Positions 1 through 11,581 of a DNA stretch of 64,000 nt are shown here, one piece after another. How positions within the stretch are numbered: the stretch's first letter is position 1; the number at the start of each line of letters is the position of its first letter. Under the pieces are notes generated by a model that was not told where the DNA came from, searched no databases, and worked only from the letters and a program-made list of their open reading frames with translations. This DNA is from Apiotrichum sp. Y4204. Taxonomy: Eukaryota > Basidiomycota > Tremellomycetes > Trichosporonales > Trichosporonaceae. A program made the position numbers and the translations under genes. The stretch spans positions 496,001 to 560,000 of the forward strand of contig JAMYHL010000014.1 in NCBI GenBank assembly GCA_025531455.1, read 5' to 3'.

Positions 1-1768
1 GCCTTTTACGTGCCGAAGACTAATTCCTACCCCCCGTTCGGCCTTTTTGATTGACTCGGATACGTATCCTGTCCGCGTGTGCCGGACTGCAGATCGTCCG
101 TCGTACAGCGTGGACGAGGTATGTCCAGCTCTTGCAAAGATATGTGGCTGGCTTGAAAGCACAAGTATCACGAGTACCGTTGAGTGCACCGTCATTGCTG
201 AGCGCAAGCGTGGTCGATGCCCAGCACGTGCGCCGATTCCTGCCGCTGCAAGCTGCAAGTCTGCGATGGCATGGCCTGCACAGACCACAACCTCGCGATA
301 AGCCGACGACATGGCTGACTATCGACTATCGCTCCCGTCTAGCAGCCCTAGTGGACAGCCTCCAATTGCGCCATGCGTGCTGGCGTTCACTTGTACTCAC
401 TCGTATGTGTTCTCAATTGGCCATGTCGCGTCAAGGGCTCCCAGACCTGCACACTCACGGGGGCGCCGCCATGAGGCGGTCCCCGAAGCGGCAGGCATCC
501 CACAGGCGACCTTTACTTCCTCATTAGTGCGGGGCACAGCTTGCAGGTCTGATACTCTCTAATCGCACTTTCATGGATCTCGTAATCGGAGCAAATGTGC
601 GTTTGGATTCATTGGATTCATTGGATTCACGACGATGCGCTGTGCATCGACGGCGATCTGGTGATCTGGTGATCAGCACACTGTGTGGATATCAGTGGCA
701 GTGCCCCTGCGGTGTGGGCCCCGTTTGACCCTGGGGACAAGTTGACAATCTGACCCTGATAGCCCTGATCGGACCCCTGATCTCCCTCGGGCGATCCGTG
801 AAACTGAGGTTACGTAACAGAACGTTTTTGATCCCAACCGCTGCTTTCCCAGCAGGTAGCTGATAGGCGCGACCAAAAGAGATCCCACTTACCTTCGCGG
901 GCCTTATCAGAATTTATTTTGTCTTTCTCCTACCCCCCTGGATTACGTATGATTTCCTTTTGTTTCTGCCCTTCCCAGATCCAGGCACCTTGTGCGTGAT
1001 TATGACGACACACCCAGTGCAGAATTGAGGGATTAATTCTAATTGCCCAATACTGTTGTCCTTCCGGCTCGCTAATCCAGCTCTCCAGTGGCATTACAAG
1101 TGGAATAGAAATATGGTGATTCCATTGTTTCCCCTTTGCCAGGGCTGTGATTCGCATGATTCGGCTCCTTCCGGTCATGAGGGATGGCTGGCCTGAATTG
1201 GGCTCCAGCACCAGAGCTCCCAGCCTGGGATCTGGGCTGGGGGCGCCCAAAGCTCTCGGACACGTCCACATCGGACAAAGGCAACAACAACACCCAAGCA
1301 CAAAGTATAAGTAGGACGACGAGCATGCTCACTATGCGCAATGCACGCTATGCATACACTCTATGCACGATACCACACACACATATGCACACTCCAGGGC
1401 TGTGAATTATAAGGGCAGGGATGTCCAAGAGGCGTGCATGCATTCGACTTGGCGCGTGGCGGCTGCTGGGGCTGAGAGTGGTTGTCATTGTTGTAATCGT
1501 GTGTGTATTGTGTCACAGCCCAGGGGCCACATGTGGCCAGGAGCTAGGCGCGGTTTGAACAGACACAACACCGAACCACCGATCCACCGACCACCGACTT
1601 GTAACGACGTTGCAAGGTTGCAAGCTTGCAAGTCCACCACGTCCACCACATTCTGGACGTTACATCCACATTCAATCTCTTGCTTCTCTCCCCCTTTCTC
1701 CATCCTCACCTCTACACTCCTACGCAGCGCAATCCACGAACAGCGCATCACCACAGCCACAACACACC
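1..1768. other. Intergenic / upstream region of the beta-tubulin gene
   Basis: I see no credible coding exon here. The open frames (for example 51-527) have no recognisable domain and no splice partners. The stretch holds a 9-bp triplicate at 603-629 and CA/TG-rich sequence near 1340-1400. The pyrimidine-rich run at about 1660-1765, directly before the beta-tubulin ATG, looks like a fungal promoter or 5-prime leader. The left edge could belong to a gene outside the window, which cannot be judged. Confidence 0.5.
603..629. repeat. 9-bp direct repeat, three perfect copies
   Basis: The unit TTGGATTCA occurs three times head to tail (603-611, 612-620, 621-629). An 8-bp duplication (GATCTGGT) follows at about 654-671. 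Simple microsatellite-type sequence in non-coding DNA. Confidence 0.9.
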
Positions 1769-3947
1769 ATGGGAAGGGAGATTATCAGCGTCTCGGGTGC
1801 GTAGTGTGCGCCGCGAAATCTATCGCGCAGCGCCGAACGGCACCAGTGCCCACAAACCCGCGAATGACTCTGAGCTAACACGCAGTCGGACAGGGTGAGC
1901 CCATTGCTAGAACCGCGAGTCGCGTGCCGTCGTAACTGCTGTGCCCCCGGTCGAGGTACCTTAGGATCTATCGACCTCGGCATCGGCGGGCACCGACGGC
2001 ACGACTGACGGCGCGCACGGCGAGCAACAGCTAACATGCAGCCGGTAACCAGGTTGCGACGGCGTTCTGGGAGGACATTCTCCAGGAACACGGCCTTGAT
2101 CGTAAGTCGCTCCCCCGCGTCGAGCAGCGATGGCCGTACGATGTCATGCACGGGTGCTGAGTCAGGCGGCTCTGACCGCCGCCCATGCTGTCCAGACTTA
2201 TACGACCATCCAAACCACGCGCGGCAACAGCTAACATCCAGGCTCGGGCAAGTACGTCGGCAACGACCCGCAGCAGCTCGACAAGGGTAAGTGTCCATGC
2301 GCGACGGAGGTCCGACCAGACGCCCAGCGCCTCACGCCTCAAGCGTCACGCAGGCGCCGAGGATCCATCGCATTGGCGCTGGCAGTGCAACTTGCTTGTT
2401 CCAGCCAATGCGCATTGAAACACACGCTGACTTTTTAGTCTCCGTCTACTTCAACGAGGCCAACGACCAGAAGTACGTCCCGCGCTCCATCCAGGTCGAC
2501 CTCGAGCCTGGAGTCGTGGACATTGTGCGCTCGGGCCCCCTGGCGAACCTTTTCCGCCCGGACACCTTTGTCTATGGCCAGAGCGGCGCGGGAAACAACT
2601 GGGCCAAGGGCTACTACACTGAGGGTGAGCGCTAACGACGCGAATCGGTAGGACCCAGCTCATCACGCAGGTGCCGAGCTCGTCGACCCTATCCTCGACG
2701 TCCTTCGCTCTCAGGTCGAAAACTCGGACTCGTTCCAGGGCTTCCAGCTCCTTCACTGTAGGTATTGAGTGTGCTTTCAGAGCTGGTCTGACCGTGCAGC
2801 GCTTGGTGGTGGTACTGGTTCGGGTCTCGGTGCGCTGCTTCTTGGCAAGATCCGTGAGGAGTACCCCGACCGCATGCTCTGCACCTTCTCGGTCTTCCCC
2901 TCGCCCAAGGTTTCGGAGACCGTCGTCGAGCCGTACAACGCCATTCTCTCGACCCACATTCTTGTGGAGAACTCGGACATTACCTGCTGCATCGACGTGA
3001 GTGAGACCAGTGAGATCCAGCTGACATGGTAGAATGAGGCGCTTTACCAGATCTGCGTCAACGACCTCAAGCAGAAGTCGCCCGAGTACAAGGACCTCAA
3101 CCAGCTCATTGCCAAGGTCATGACCGGCTTTACCTGTGAGTTATGATCGTCACTGCCATAGTGCCGTAGCTCACCCCAGCCACGCTCCGTTTCCCTGGTC
3201 TCCTCAACTCGGACCTCCGCAAGCTCGCCGTCAACATGGTTCCCTTCCCCCGTCTCCACTTCTTCACCGCCGGCTACGCCCCTCTCATCGCCAGCACTAA
3301 CCGCGCCTACACCGCCACCAACGTCCCCGAGCTTACCGCTGCCCTCTTCCAGCGCCGCAGCCTTCTTGCCGCCATTGACCCGCTCATGGGCAAGTACCTC
3401 ACCGTCTCGGTCGCCTACCGTGGCAAGCTTTCGATGCGCGACATTGAGACCGCCGTCTACGACTACCAGAACAAGAACTCGGCGTACTTTGTCCCTTGGG
3501 TGAGTCATAGAGTAGCGGCCATTCTGACCCCCAGATTCCCAACGGCGCCCTCACCACCCTCTGCACCGTGCCGCCCATTGGGCAGACCGCCTCGGCCACC
3601 CTTGTCGCCAACACGACCGCCATCTCCGAGGTGTTCAAGCGCTCCCACTCCCAGTTCCGCCAGCTCTTCAAGCGCAAGGCCTACATGCACTGGTACACCG
3701 GCGAGGGCATGGACGAGATGGAGTTTACAGAGGTGAGTGGAGTGGGGAATGGGTGACACCTTTTTGCTGTACCCGCCAAGCTGCACCATCACGCCCACGG
3801 GACACATTCGCTGACAATCAGGCGTCGTCGAACCTGCAGGACCTCTGCGACGAGTACGACCAGTACGAGCATGCGGCGCTGGACGAGGAGTACGAGGACG
3901 AGGCCGAGGCCGTGGCCGAGGAGTACGCCGAGGACTTTGCTGAATAA
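1769..3947 (+). CDS. Beta-tubulin, divergent paralogue-like form
   Basis: Eleven exons: 1769-1796, 1886-1894, 2042-2101, 2242-2286, 2439-2624, 2671-2757, 2800-2996, 3033-3135, 3180-3499, 3535-3732, 3822-3947; all phases match, giving 452 aa. Landmarks of beta-tubulin are the start MGREIIS, the GQAGNQ nucleotide-loop segment, [11 protein letters not shown], the GTP-binding GGGTGSG loop, [12 protein letters not shown], and an acidic tail ending EDFAE. It forms the GTP-exchangeable half of the tubulin dimer in microtubules. Odd points: an extra Gly after the initiator Met (family usually MREI), a 9-nt exon 2, and DITCC where most beta-tubulins have DETFC or DETYC, so standard positions 198 and 200 are Ile and Cys. 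This divergence suggests a second beta-tubulin rather than the canonical one, but the paralogue is not visible here. Family assignment is secure. Confidence 0.95.
1886..1894 (+). other. 9-nt micro-exon (beta-tubulin exon 2)
   Basis: The nine bases TCGGACAGG lie between an AG acceptor (CACGCAG) and a GTGAGC donor. With the last base of exon 1 and the first two of exon 3 they encode Val-Gly-Gln-Ala, exactly the GQAGNQ segment that every tubulin has at its N-terminus. Without this exon the frame is kept, but the conserved VGQ is lost. Confidence 0.85.
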
Positions 3948-5202
3948 CACTAGCTTGTGATCTGACATAAATTTTAGTTAAATCAGCAACTAGTATGAAG
4001 ATACAAGAAGCAGAGCAGCAAAAAATCGTAGTTTTCCCCCTCTCGCAATAGTTACACACCCACGTACATTTATATCTCGCGCGTCCAACGTCCAACACCC
4101 GTCCGCCGTCCCCCGTTCCCGCTTCGACACACCATCTTGTTTCTCCCGCGTGTTGGAAAATGCACCCATGAATGAATCGTAGGCAATGGGATCGGTTGGA
4201 TTAATGAATGCTATGGTGATGCGGGCAAGCCTACGGAGCTACCGAGACAGCGAAATGGAACATCCGAGGATCTCAATCCATATCGATCCATGACCATCAC
4301 CATATCACCATCACCACCGATCACGTGCCGTTCCTCACCACTGGTCACTGGATCACTGGCGGCCACAGCGGACGCGTCGCGTCGCGCCACGTCTGCACGG
4401 TACCTGACCCCGTGCCGATGAGCAGAAGATGCTAGAGTCTGGAAAGGTGCACCGCAAAACACCGATGCGGCTCTGCGGCGCAACGCTCGTTGTGAGGACG
4501 AAACGCGATGTTTTCCTACTCACTTTGTCCGCTGTCACAAGTCATCCTGTTCTCAGCGCTGGACCCGGAGCGACATCACCAGAGCTCAGAGCTGAGACTC
4601 AGCGAGGTGCAACTCGCTGCGCTGCACTCGCGTGATCATCGCAGGGCCTTGCTACCTTCGTAGCGCGTAACTTGGACCAGAGCTGGCGCATGCGGGCTGC
4701 AATCCATACCCATAACCCATAACCCATGTGGCTGGAACCGGATATCGCACGAGCGCATCCGGTCCGCGCGCGTGGGTCAGGGTCGCCTGGCGCCTGGCGC
4801 CTGGCGGCTCGAGTGCGAGGTGCACGAGTGGCCCACATCCCACGCAACACTACGCAACGCTACGCTTCTAGATCTCTAGAGCTACTCGGAGCGCGGCATG
4901 TGGAGCCGTTGCCGGTGGCAGCGCCGCGGGGCGCGGGGCGCGGGGCGCCACGCGTACCACGACATGCCCGCTCCGGTCCCCGATCCCCGTCCCCCGCATC
5001 ATTAGCCAAGACGATACATTTGCATCTTCTGTACAACGGGCCGCCTGGCGGCATGGCGCACGGTGCGCGGGTGCTGTTTTCTCCGTGATGGCCGACTGAG
5101 GAGAGGCGCCAAGGGGGGGGGGTGGTATCCTGCCTGCCTCGTCTCCGCTCCGCTTTCGCTTTCGCAACAGCTAAAGCTGAAAAGCTTGCTTCGCTTTGCG
5201 GC
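3948..5202. other. Convergent 3-prime intergenic region
   Basis: Lies between the stop of beta-tubulin (+) and the stop of the SCP2-like gene (-). No coding exon was found. It contains a 7-bp triplicate (CGCCTGG, 4784-4804), three GGGG runs separated by CGC (4928-4945) and a run of G near 5112-5121. Terminators are expected on both sides, but no sharp motif can be assigned. Confidence 0.5.
4784..4804. repeat. 7-bp direct repeat (CGCCTGG) x3
   Basis: Three perfect head-to-tail copies of CGCCTGG. The reverse complement of the same motif recurs as GCCAGGC copies near 14934-14964, also between genes. Confidence 0.8.
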
Positions 5203-5992
5203 TTAGAGCTTGGCCTTGGCGACCTTGAAGACGCTGTCGAGCTTGGTCGCGAGCATAATGTTGCCCTTGACCTTGAGCTGGCCGGTCATGAACGCCTTCT
5301 GCGCGTTGATCTTGCCGTCCGCGAGGCCGATGAACGTGTCGTCAGCGAGGTTGATCGTGACGTCTGGAATGTTAGTTTTCTGTTGCGTAGGCAGCTGGGA
5401 GAAGCCACAATTAGCTCCCTACGCACCAGGCTTGGCACCGGCGCCCTTCGTGACGGTGCCGTCCTTCTTGAGGTCAATGACGTAGGTCACCTCCTTGCCC
5501 TCCTTGTTCTTGATGTTGAGCTGGAAGATGCCGTTGGTCTGCGGTCAGCGGGATCCCGAAGACGGGTAGGGGCCGGTCCACCGGCAGACGGGAAGAGGTC
5601 AGATATAGGGCACGCAGTGGCGAGCGGCGACGGATTAGGACGTCTATCTTGGCCGCCAGTGCTTAAAGCTCAAGACAGCACCAAGGCCGGAGACGATCCG
5701 GCGTTCCAGCTCCCACACTCCAGCCAGGCCGACCTCTAATCCACCATATAGCCTGGTCCCTCGGCCTCCGTAGAGCTCACCTTCTTGATCTGGGACTGCT
5801 TCTCCTCGTCGCTCATCTTGCCGATGGCGGTCGAGATGCCCTCGAGGACAGCAGAGGACTGGGATGTCAGTTGACCATTTCCTTGTTCAGTGTCCATTTG
5901 CGGTTCCCACGCGCGGGCACACCGTCCAGCTGCCACGTCACGCCACGAGCCCACGACTGGCGTACCTTGAAACCGGACTCCTTGAGCGACAT
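5203..5992 (-). CDS. SCP2-like sterol/lipid-transfer protein
   Basis: Four exons on the minus strand: 5966-5992, 5781-5858, 5427-5538, 5203-5363; phases match and give 125 aa. It is a single SCP-2 domain, the normal size for a stand-alone family member. Visible features are GKMSDEEK near the start, the beta-strand segment NGIFQLNIKN, the VIDLKKDGTV strand, DVTINLADD, and the C-terminal helix with MTGQLKVKGN. The SCP2 fold binds sterols, fatty acids or acyl-CoA in a hydrophobic tunnel and moves them between membranes or to peroxisomes. The C-terminus ends AKAKL, so a peroxisomal PTS1 of AKL type is possible: the final three residues are Ala-Lys-Leu, an accepted variant of SKL. It is divergently transcribed from the magnesium-transporter gene. 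The first exon is only 27 nt, and its start is the only ATG giving the MSLKESGFK beginning. Confidence 0.92.
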
Positions 5993-8308
5993 GGTGGTGA
6001 GATGGTGTTGGGAGTGGGGTATGTGGTGAAGTGATAGGATGTGGGAGGAAGCAAGGTTGCAAGCGTTGTGCTGACTTGGCGGGGGTTTAATACTCGATGT
6101 CGAGGTGGCGGGGTGTGAGGATGGTGACGACAGCCAACAACAAGTAAACTCTCTCTGTGCATTCTCCGGCTGGTACAGTTGCCGGTTGGCTGCTGGTTGG
6201 TTGACCGTGTTCGCACCTTTCCGCTCCCGGCGGCACACTGTGTCTGCCTGAGACGGGCAACAATGTGCATGTGAGCCACACACGCCAGCAAAGCCATTCG
6301 ATTCCCACTGTCTGTCCACTTGGCCACTTGGAAGACCCGCGCAGACCACAACGCATGACGCAAGAGACGCTGAGCGCGCTGCGCGCTGAAGCCTGTTTAT
6401 TCATAGGCAACACCTGCTTATGCATGCCTAAGAATTCGTAGGCCTCCACAGCCGGGACACCGCATGACGTCGCATGAAGGCAGGAACGGGCAATGAGCAG
6501 AGGTGGAAGCGGCGTCCCCCGCGAGCTTCCCTTGATCGCGGCTGTCGCGAACACAATCTCGGACATCGGAGACTTGGACCTCGAGCCTTGTTGGCGCTGT
6601 GGGCGCCGGTGGGCTGGTCCCAAGCGCGACCACGCGAGCCGCATCGCATCCGCTCTCCACTTACGTACCTGCCCTCCCACTTCACCCAGTCTTGGGTGTG
6701 CTATCCTCGGACATCCATCGCGCGCTTGGCTCTGTGCTCTGCCGAGACGAGGGCCGGGTCTGGCCCCATCCGAGCGACACTCATCGACCCCAACAGCCGT
6801 CATTCAGATCGCGGAGAGTTGGCCGTTCATTGCTCATTACCAGTCCTCCGTCTTGCCGCGTTCCTTGCTGCGCGTTTGGCGTTTTGTGTGCGGTTTTTAT
6901 TACCTTTTTGCACAGCGTCGTGGCGACAGCATGACAGCAGGAATGCAGGAATGCATTGTCGGGGATGTGCATGTATATCTTTCTCTCTTTCTCGGCAGGT
7001 TCTTTTTCTTGATCTCTTTCTCTTCCATCGCCAGCTTTTGCGCGCTGCCCACAGCCGCCACCACCGCCATTGTCCATCCTCTGCGCCCTCTGCACCGCTC
7101 ATCAGGTCCCACCAGCGCTGATCACGCCGTTCCGAACGCCAGAAGCTGCTGATCTCGGCGATCGTCACTACCCGACGATCACTCCCACTGCTTCCATTCT
7201 CGATCCGCGCTCCTGCTTCCCACTCTCGAGCTCGGCTTTCATTCCTGTTCAGCACCGCCTGCATTTTCTATCCCATATCCTGTTCTCTCAGCGCGCAACT
7301 TTGTCTTGCGGTGCGCAGCACACGGCGACTCCCCTCACCCTCAAACGCATCAACAAGCGGTACAGCCAGCGGTAAGACATCCTCCTTCCCCCGCAGCCCT
7401 CCGCACTCTGCACCTCATTTTCCCCTTTGATTTTACCCTGGATTTGTTCGCTGTACCCTGGTTACCTGAGAGATTGAGGGAACATAATCTCATCTCGCGA
7501 GGGAGCAGCAAAGAGTGCACAGTGCACAGTTTGCACAGTTCTCCGTATCCTCAAAACAAAGCAACCCTCGCGATCCGACACCGACCGCAGCACTGGCAGC
7601 AGCGGGGCACGGTTCTCGATAACCCACACTCTGCCATCATTCACTGTCGTCCTTGAGACCTCATCTTGATCTCTCGCACCCTCCCATCGACAGTCATCTG
7701 CTTGAAAGAGCCGCGATTCGGACCACGCGCCCACGACTGCTTCTACGCGATCGCGCGATCTACGCTTCTACCCGCCCGCCGTCGTACGTCTCCTCTCGTA
7801 CAGCACACTCGCGTCTGTGCGCTCGCGGCTCGCGGACAACAAACAGTGCAGCGCAAACATACAGTGCGCACGAAGCACGACCCACACATCCCACAACCAC
7901 GACGCGGTTTTTGGCAGGTTTGACGACGACGTGTTACTCCCCGGCCTTCTGGTCCAAAGCGCACGTCATATCAACCACATTTCGTACTGTGCCCCCTCGT
8001 CACTCGTCATTTCCATCGCCCCACTCGGTCTCGTTTCCGCTCATTCCAAAGCGGTATTACCGTTCCTCATCGCCTTGTGCGCGTTGCTTCTTTGTCTCAC
8101 GCCCCGACGCCCTGCGGCACTACGGCTCTTCTCGACAGCACTGCTCAAGCGGGGTCAACTATTGATCTATTGATCGTCTGGACATCACTCGTTCGCACTC
8201 AACACACCACCACTGGGTTTTGACCCACATCCGAGCACCGTGTTTCACCCACGGTGAACGAACTCACCACTACACTCTTCCTCCCCCGCACACACATAGC
8301 CGCAATCA
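5993..8308. promoter_or_regulatory. Divergent intergenic region between SCP2-like and NIPA-like genes
   Basis: About 2.3 kb separates two divergent start codons, so both promoters must lie here. No conserved exon was found. The part near 6950-8300 is rich in C and T on the plus strand and reads like a long fungal 5-prime leader of the downstream gene. Short open frames there (for example 7653-8165) are not protein-like. Non-coding exons of a spliced leader cannot be excluded. Confidence 0.5.
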
Positions 8309-10529
8309 ATGTCGACTTCGGTGCTCTCGAGCGCCTCCGCCTCGGCATCAGGCACCTCCTCGGCGGTTGCGGCCGCGTCGTCGAGCGGTGCCGATCTCAA
8401 GTTTGCCGTCCCAAACTCTAACATTATCGGTATCAGTCTTGCCGTTGGGAGTGGTCTGTTCATTGGTGCAAGGTGTGTATCAAGATCTTTCGAACGTTGT
8501 GTCCTAACCCCCAGCTTTGTCATTAAGAAGAAGGGCCTTCTCCAGTCGACGGCCAAGTACGGAAACGAGTTGGGCGAGGGTCATGGATACCTAAAGAGCT
8601 GGCTGTGGTGGACGGGCATGATCATGATGATCGTGGGCGAGGTGAGTCGCTGTTGCGCGTGGTGGTGCTGACATTTGCAGATCTGTAACTTTGTGGCATA
8701 GTGAGTGCCGCTCACCACATATCACCGAGACCAGAGCTGATCCCAGCGCGTTCACCGTCGCCGTTCTCGTCACACCCATGGGCTCGGTTTCTGTCGTTGT
8801 CGCCGCCATCCTCTCGCACTTCTTCCTTGCCGAATCGCTCACATTTTTTGGCTGGATCGGGTGTTCCCTCTGTATCCTCGGCTCGATCATTCTGGCGCTC
8901 AACGCACCAAAAGAGCAGTCTGTCCACACGATCCCCGAGTTTCTCAAGTACTTTGTCGCGCCCGGCTTCCTCGTCTGGATGAGCCTCCTATTCGCCATCT
9001 CGATCGGTATCGTGTTCTACGCCGTGCCGCGATGGGGCAAGAAGAACATGATGTCGTACATCTCCATCTGCTCCCTCATTGGCGGCATCAGCGTGTCGTG
9101 CACACAGGGTCTTGGTGCGGCCATTGTCACCAGCTTCCAGGGGTGCGTGTGCAGTTACAACAAGACGCTAACCTGACAGGCATTCGCAGATCAAGCACTG
9201 GTTCTTTTGGTTCCTCCTCGTATTCTGCATCGTCACTCTCCTCATTGAGTGAGTTATCCAGTGTCCGAGCTCAACTTACACGCAGAATCAACTACCTGAA
9301 CAAGGCGCTCGAGCTGTTCAACACGTCCATGGTGGTGCCGGTTTACTTCTGCTACTTCACCTCCGCGACGATGATAACCTCGTTCATCCTGTACCGTGGT
9401 CTCAAAGCTCCGGCCATCGCGCTCGTCACCATGGTGCTCGGCTTCTTCGTCATCTGTCTGGGTATCACCCTGCTGCAGATGTCCAAGGTGGACCCGAAGC
9501 AGCTGCAGGGCCTCGACCGTCGCTCGACGCTGCTCCTCCAGGCGTCGCGCCAGAAGACCGAGGCAGAGGAGAAGGGAGACGTTACCTCCCACGAGGAGCC
9601 CGGAATCGATGCCCTGCGCGGCGGATTCAGCGCAGCAGGTTCTATCATCCGCGCCCGCAGCATCGGACGTCGCAAGAGCAGCGCAACCTCGGGATTCAGC
9701 GTGCGCACCAGCGGTGTAGAGCATTACGGCCACCAGCCGAACCTCAACACCCATGGCATGGCCCATCTTCCTCGCTACCAGCGTGAGTCTAGCTCCCTTG
9801 TCGTGGAAGCTAATTGCAGTATCGGACAATCCCATGTCAGATGAGCTGAGCCACCTCACGTCGCCCCTGGACGACAGCCCCGCGTCGCCGATGGCCACGC
9901 GCAGTCTGCCTCAGGTGCCCGTCCCGAAGCGCTCGACCAGCACAATCAAGTTTGACGATTCGGATATCGTCCACCAATACGGATACAGCCACCAGGACAT
10001 GCACTCGACGACTGTGGTCCCGCACGAGGATCTGCACGAGGACGGCAGCAGTCGCCACTTCCCGTCAGTGGTCCAGAGGGAGAAGATCTATGAGAACCCG
10101 TACGAGGAGGCCGAGGAGCGGCGGCAACAGAGCAAGACCAACTTTGGCCAGCTGCTCGGCACATTCACCCACAGCATGACGCCGCAGCCGCGTAGCCCGA
10201 CGGCTGCAGCTGCTCACGGCTTCCCTCTCAACTTTCCGATTTCCGTTCCTGGTCGTGGTCACAGCCACGATAACCAAGTGCGCGGTGGTACGGCGCGCGG
10301 GACGCGCGACTACCCGCACTTGCCCAAGGAGCATCAGGAAACAGAGCGCCAGGAGCGCGCCAAACTCGTCGAGTCGCCGGTGAGCGATCGCGAGGACGCG
10401 CCCGAGCTCGGCGACCTCTCCGCTGGCGGTCTGCGGTCAGCTGACGCACCGTCGCCGGCACGGTCACCGATTTACGGCCTCCCCTCGCCCAGGAGCGACA
10501 GCCCGCGGCGGCCTATGGGCCCACGATAG
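8309..10529 (+). CDS. NIPA-family magnesium transporter (DUF803)
   Basis: Seven exons: 8309-8472, 8515-8641, 8681-8700, 8747-9142, 9180-9248, 9286-9782, 9820-10529; phases match, 660 aa. Residues ~30-330 hold about nine hydrophobic helices in the NIPA pattern: IGISLAVGSGLFIGASFV then IKKKG, the WWTGMIMMIVGEICNFVAYAF segment, LVTPMGSVSVVVAAI, the SLCILGSIILALNAP helix, and the INYLNKALELFNTSMVVPVYF block typical of the family. NIPA proteins move Mg2+ and some other divalent cations across plasma or endomembranes. The last ~300 residues are a hydrophilic, probably disordered cytosolic tail with many Ser, Pro, His and Arg residues, much longer than in animal NIPA proteins and likely regulatory. 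Exon 3 is only 20 nt. The start is the first ATG in frame and is followed by a Ser/Ala-rich leader. Confidence 0.93.
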
Positions 10530-11581
10530 ACAAAGGGGGGAAGGAGGTGTGCATAGATGCGGCTAGAGTAGAGCAGTGGCAATCAAGGACAATGCCCGGG
10601 ATCTTTTATCATTCTCTTGTTCTCACGTCGAGCGGGATACACGCTGGTTTGACGTTGTATTGTATGCACGTAGTACTCGTATCTGAGCCTTGGAGCATCG
10701 AAGCGCTTGATCGAGATGGAGGAGGTGGCGCGAACAGGAGTCTCTAGACTGTAGCTTTTCAGTTCAGACGCGCTTGACACAGTCTGCCGACACCAGCCTG
10801 CCGGCATGGCGGCAGGACACGCGCTGTCCCTGTGTGGCTGAGACGGGGCGGGCAGCAAGGGGGCAGCGAGTGGATGACCTGGATGGGATGTGGTGCAATG
10901 CATGCCGCATGCCTCATGCCTCATGCCAGAATGCCAGTGGCCAGTGGTCCGATGTTCTACATGTCCTGTCGTGTCGGGTGCCAGAGAGTGTTCCTTTTGT
11001 TTCTTGTTTTGACCGTTTCTAGGTTTCTGGTTTTCTGTCTCCAACTCTGCTACGACTCTGGTCACGACGCGCACCTCATTGATCATTTGGCCACCCCACG
11101 CCTCCGACTTCTTCAACTCCTCCTCACCTCCGAATCTGCTCGTTCGCCTACCTCCGAGTGCCCGCTCCCGTCCGTCCCGCCCCCGCCCCTCCGCCCTCCG
11201 CGTCCCGCACGAGCCTCTGCACTCGCGATCTTCAATAGCCACGCGACGTGTCTTGCTTGCAGCTCGTCCCGCATTGTCCCCCATATCCCTCTCCCATATC
11301 CCTCTCTTGCGCGAGGATACCACACTAGACATACCATAACGACATTCTGCTCAACAACATATCACCTAGAGACATTACTCCCCACGAGATCCACGACTAC
11401 GACACGATTTGAGCAGCTCGCCGCGTCGCGCGGAATAAGCTCCAGATCTGGCGCAACCTTACTATCTCCGCCAGCAGACACCAGATTTCTCCATCACTTA
11501 CTCGGTGGCAACGGTCCACGGCCAACTCTCACCCCCACTCCCACTCGCACTTCGACTTCTCGCCCTTCCTTTTTTATCCGC
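10530..11581. other. Intergenic region
   Basis: Lies between the NIPA-like stop and the next plus-strand start. The first ~350 bp are the presumed 3-prime flank. The second half, especially 11090-11580, is C/T-rich on the plus strand and is the presumed promoter and leader of the downstream gene. No exon or RNA gene was seen. Confidence 0.5.

Noticed and set aside
1769..3947. Gamma-tubulin, suggested by the MGREII start
   Set aside because: The rest ([24 protein letters not shown], acidic EDFAE tail) is beta-tubulin; only the extra Gly recalls gamma-tubulin.
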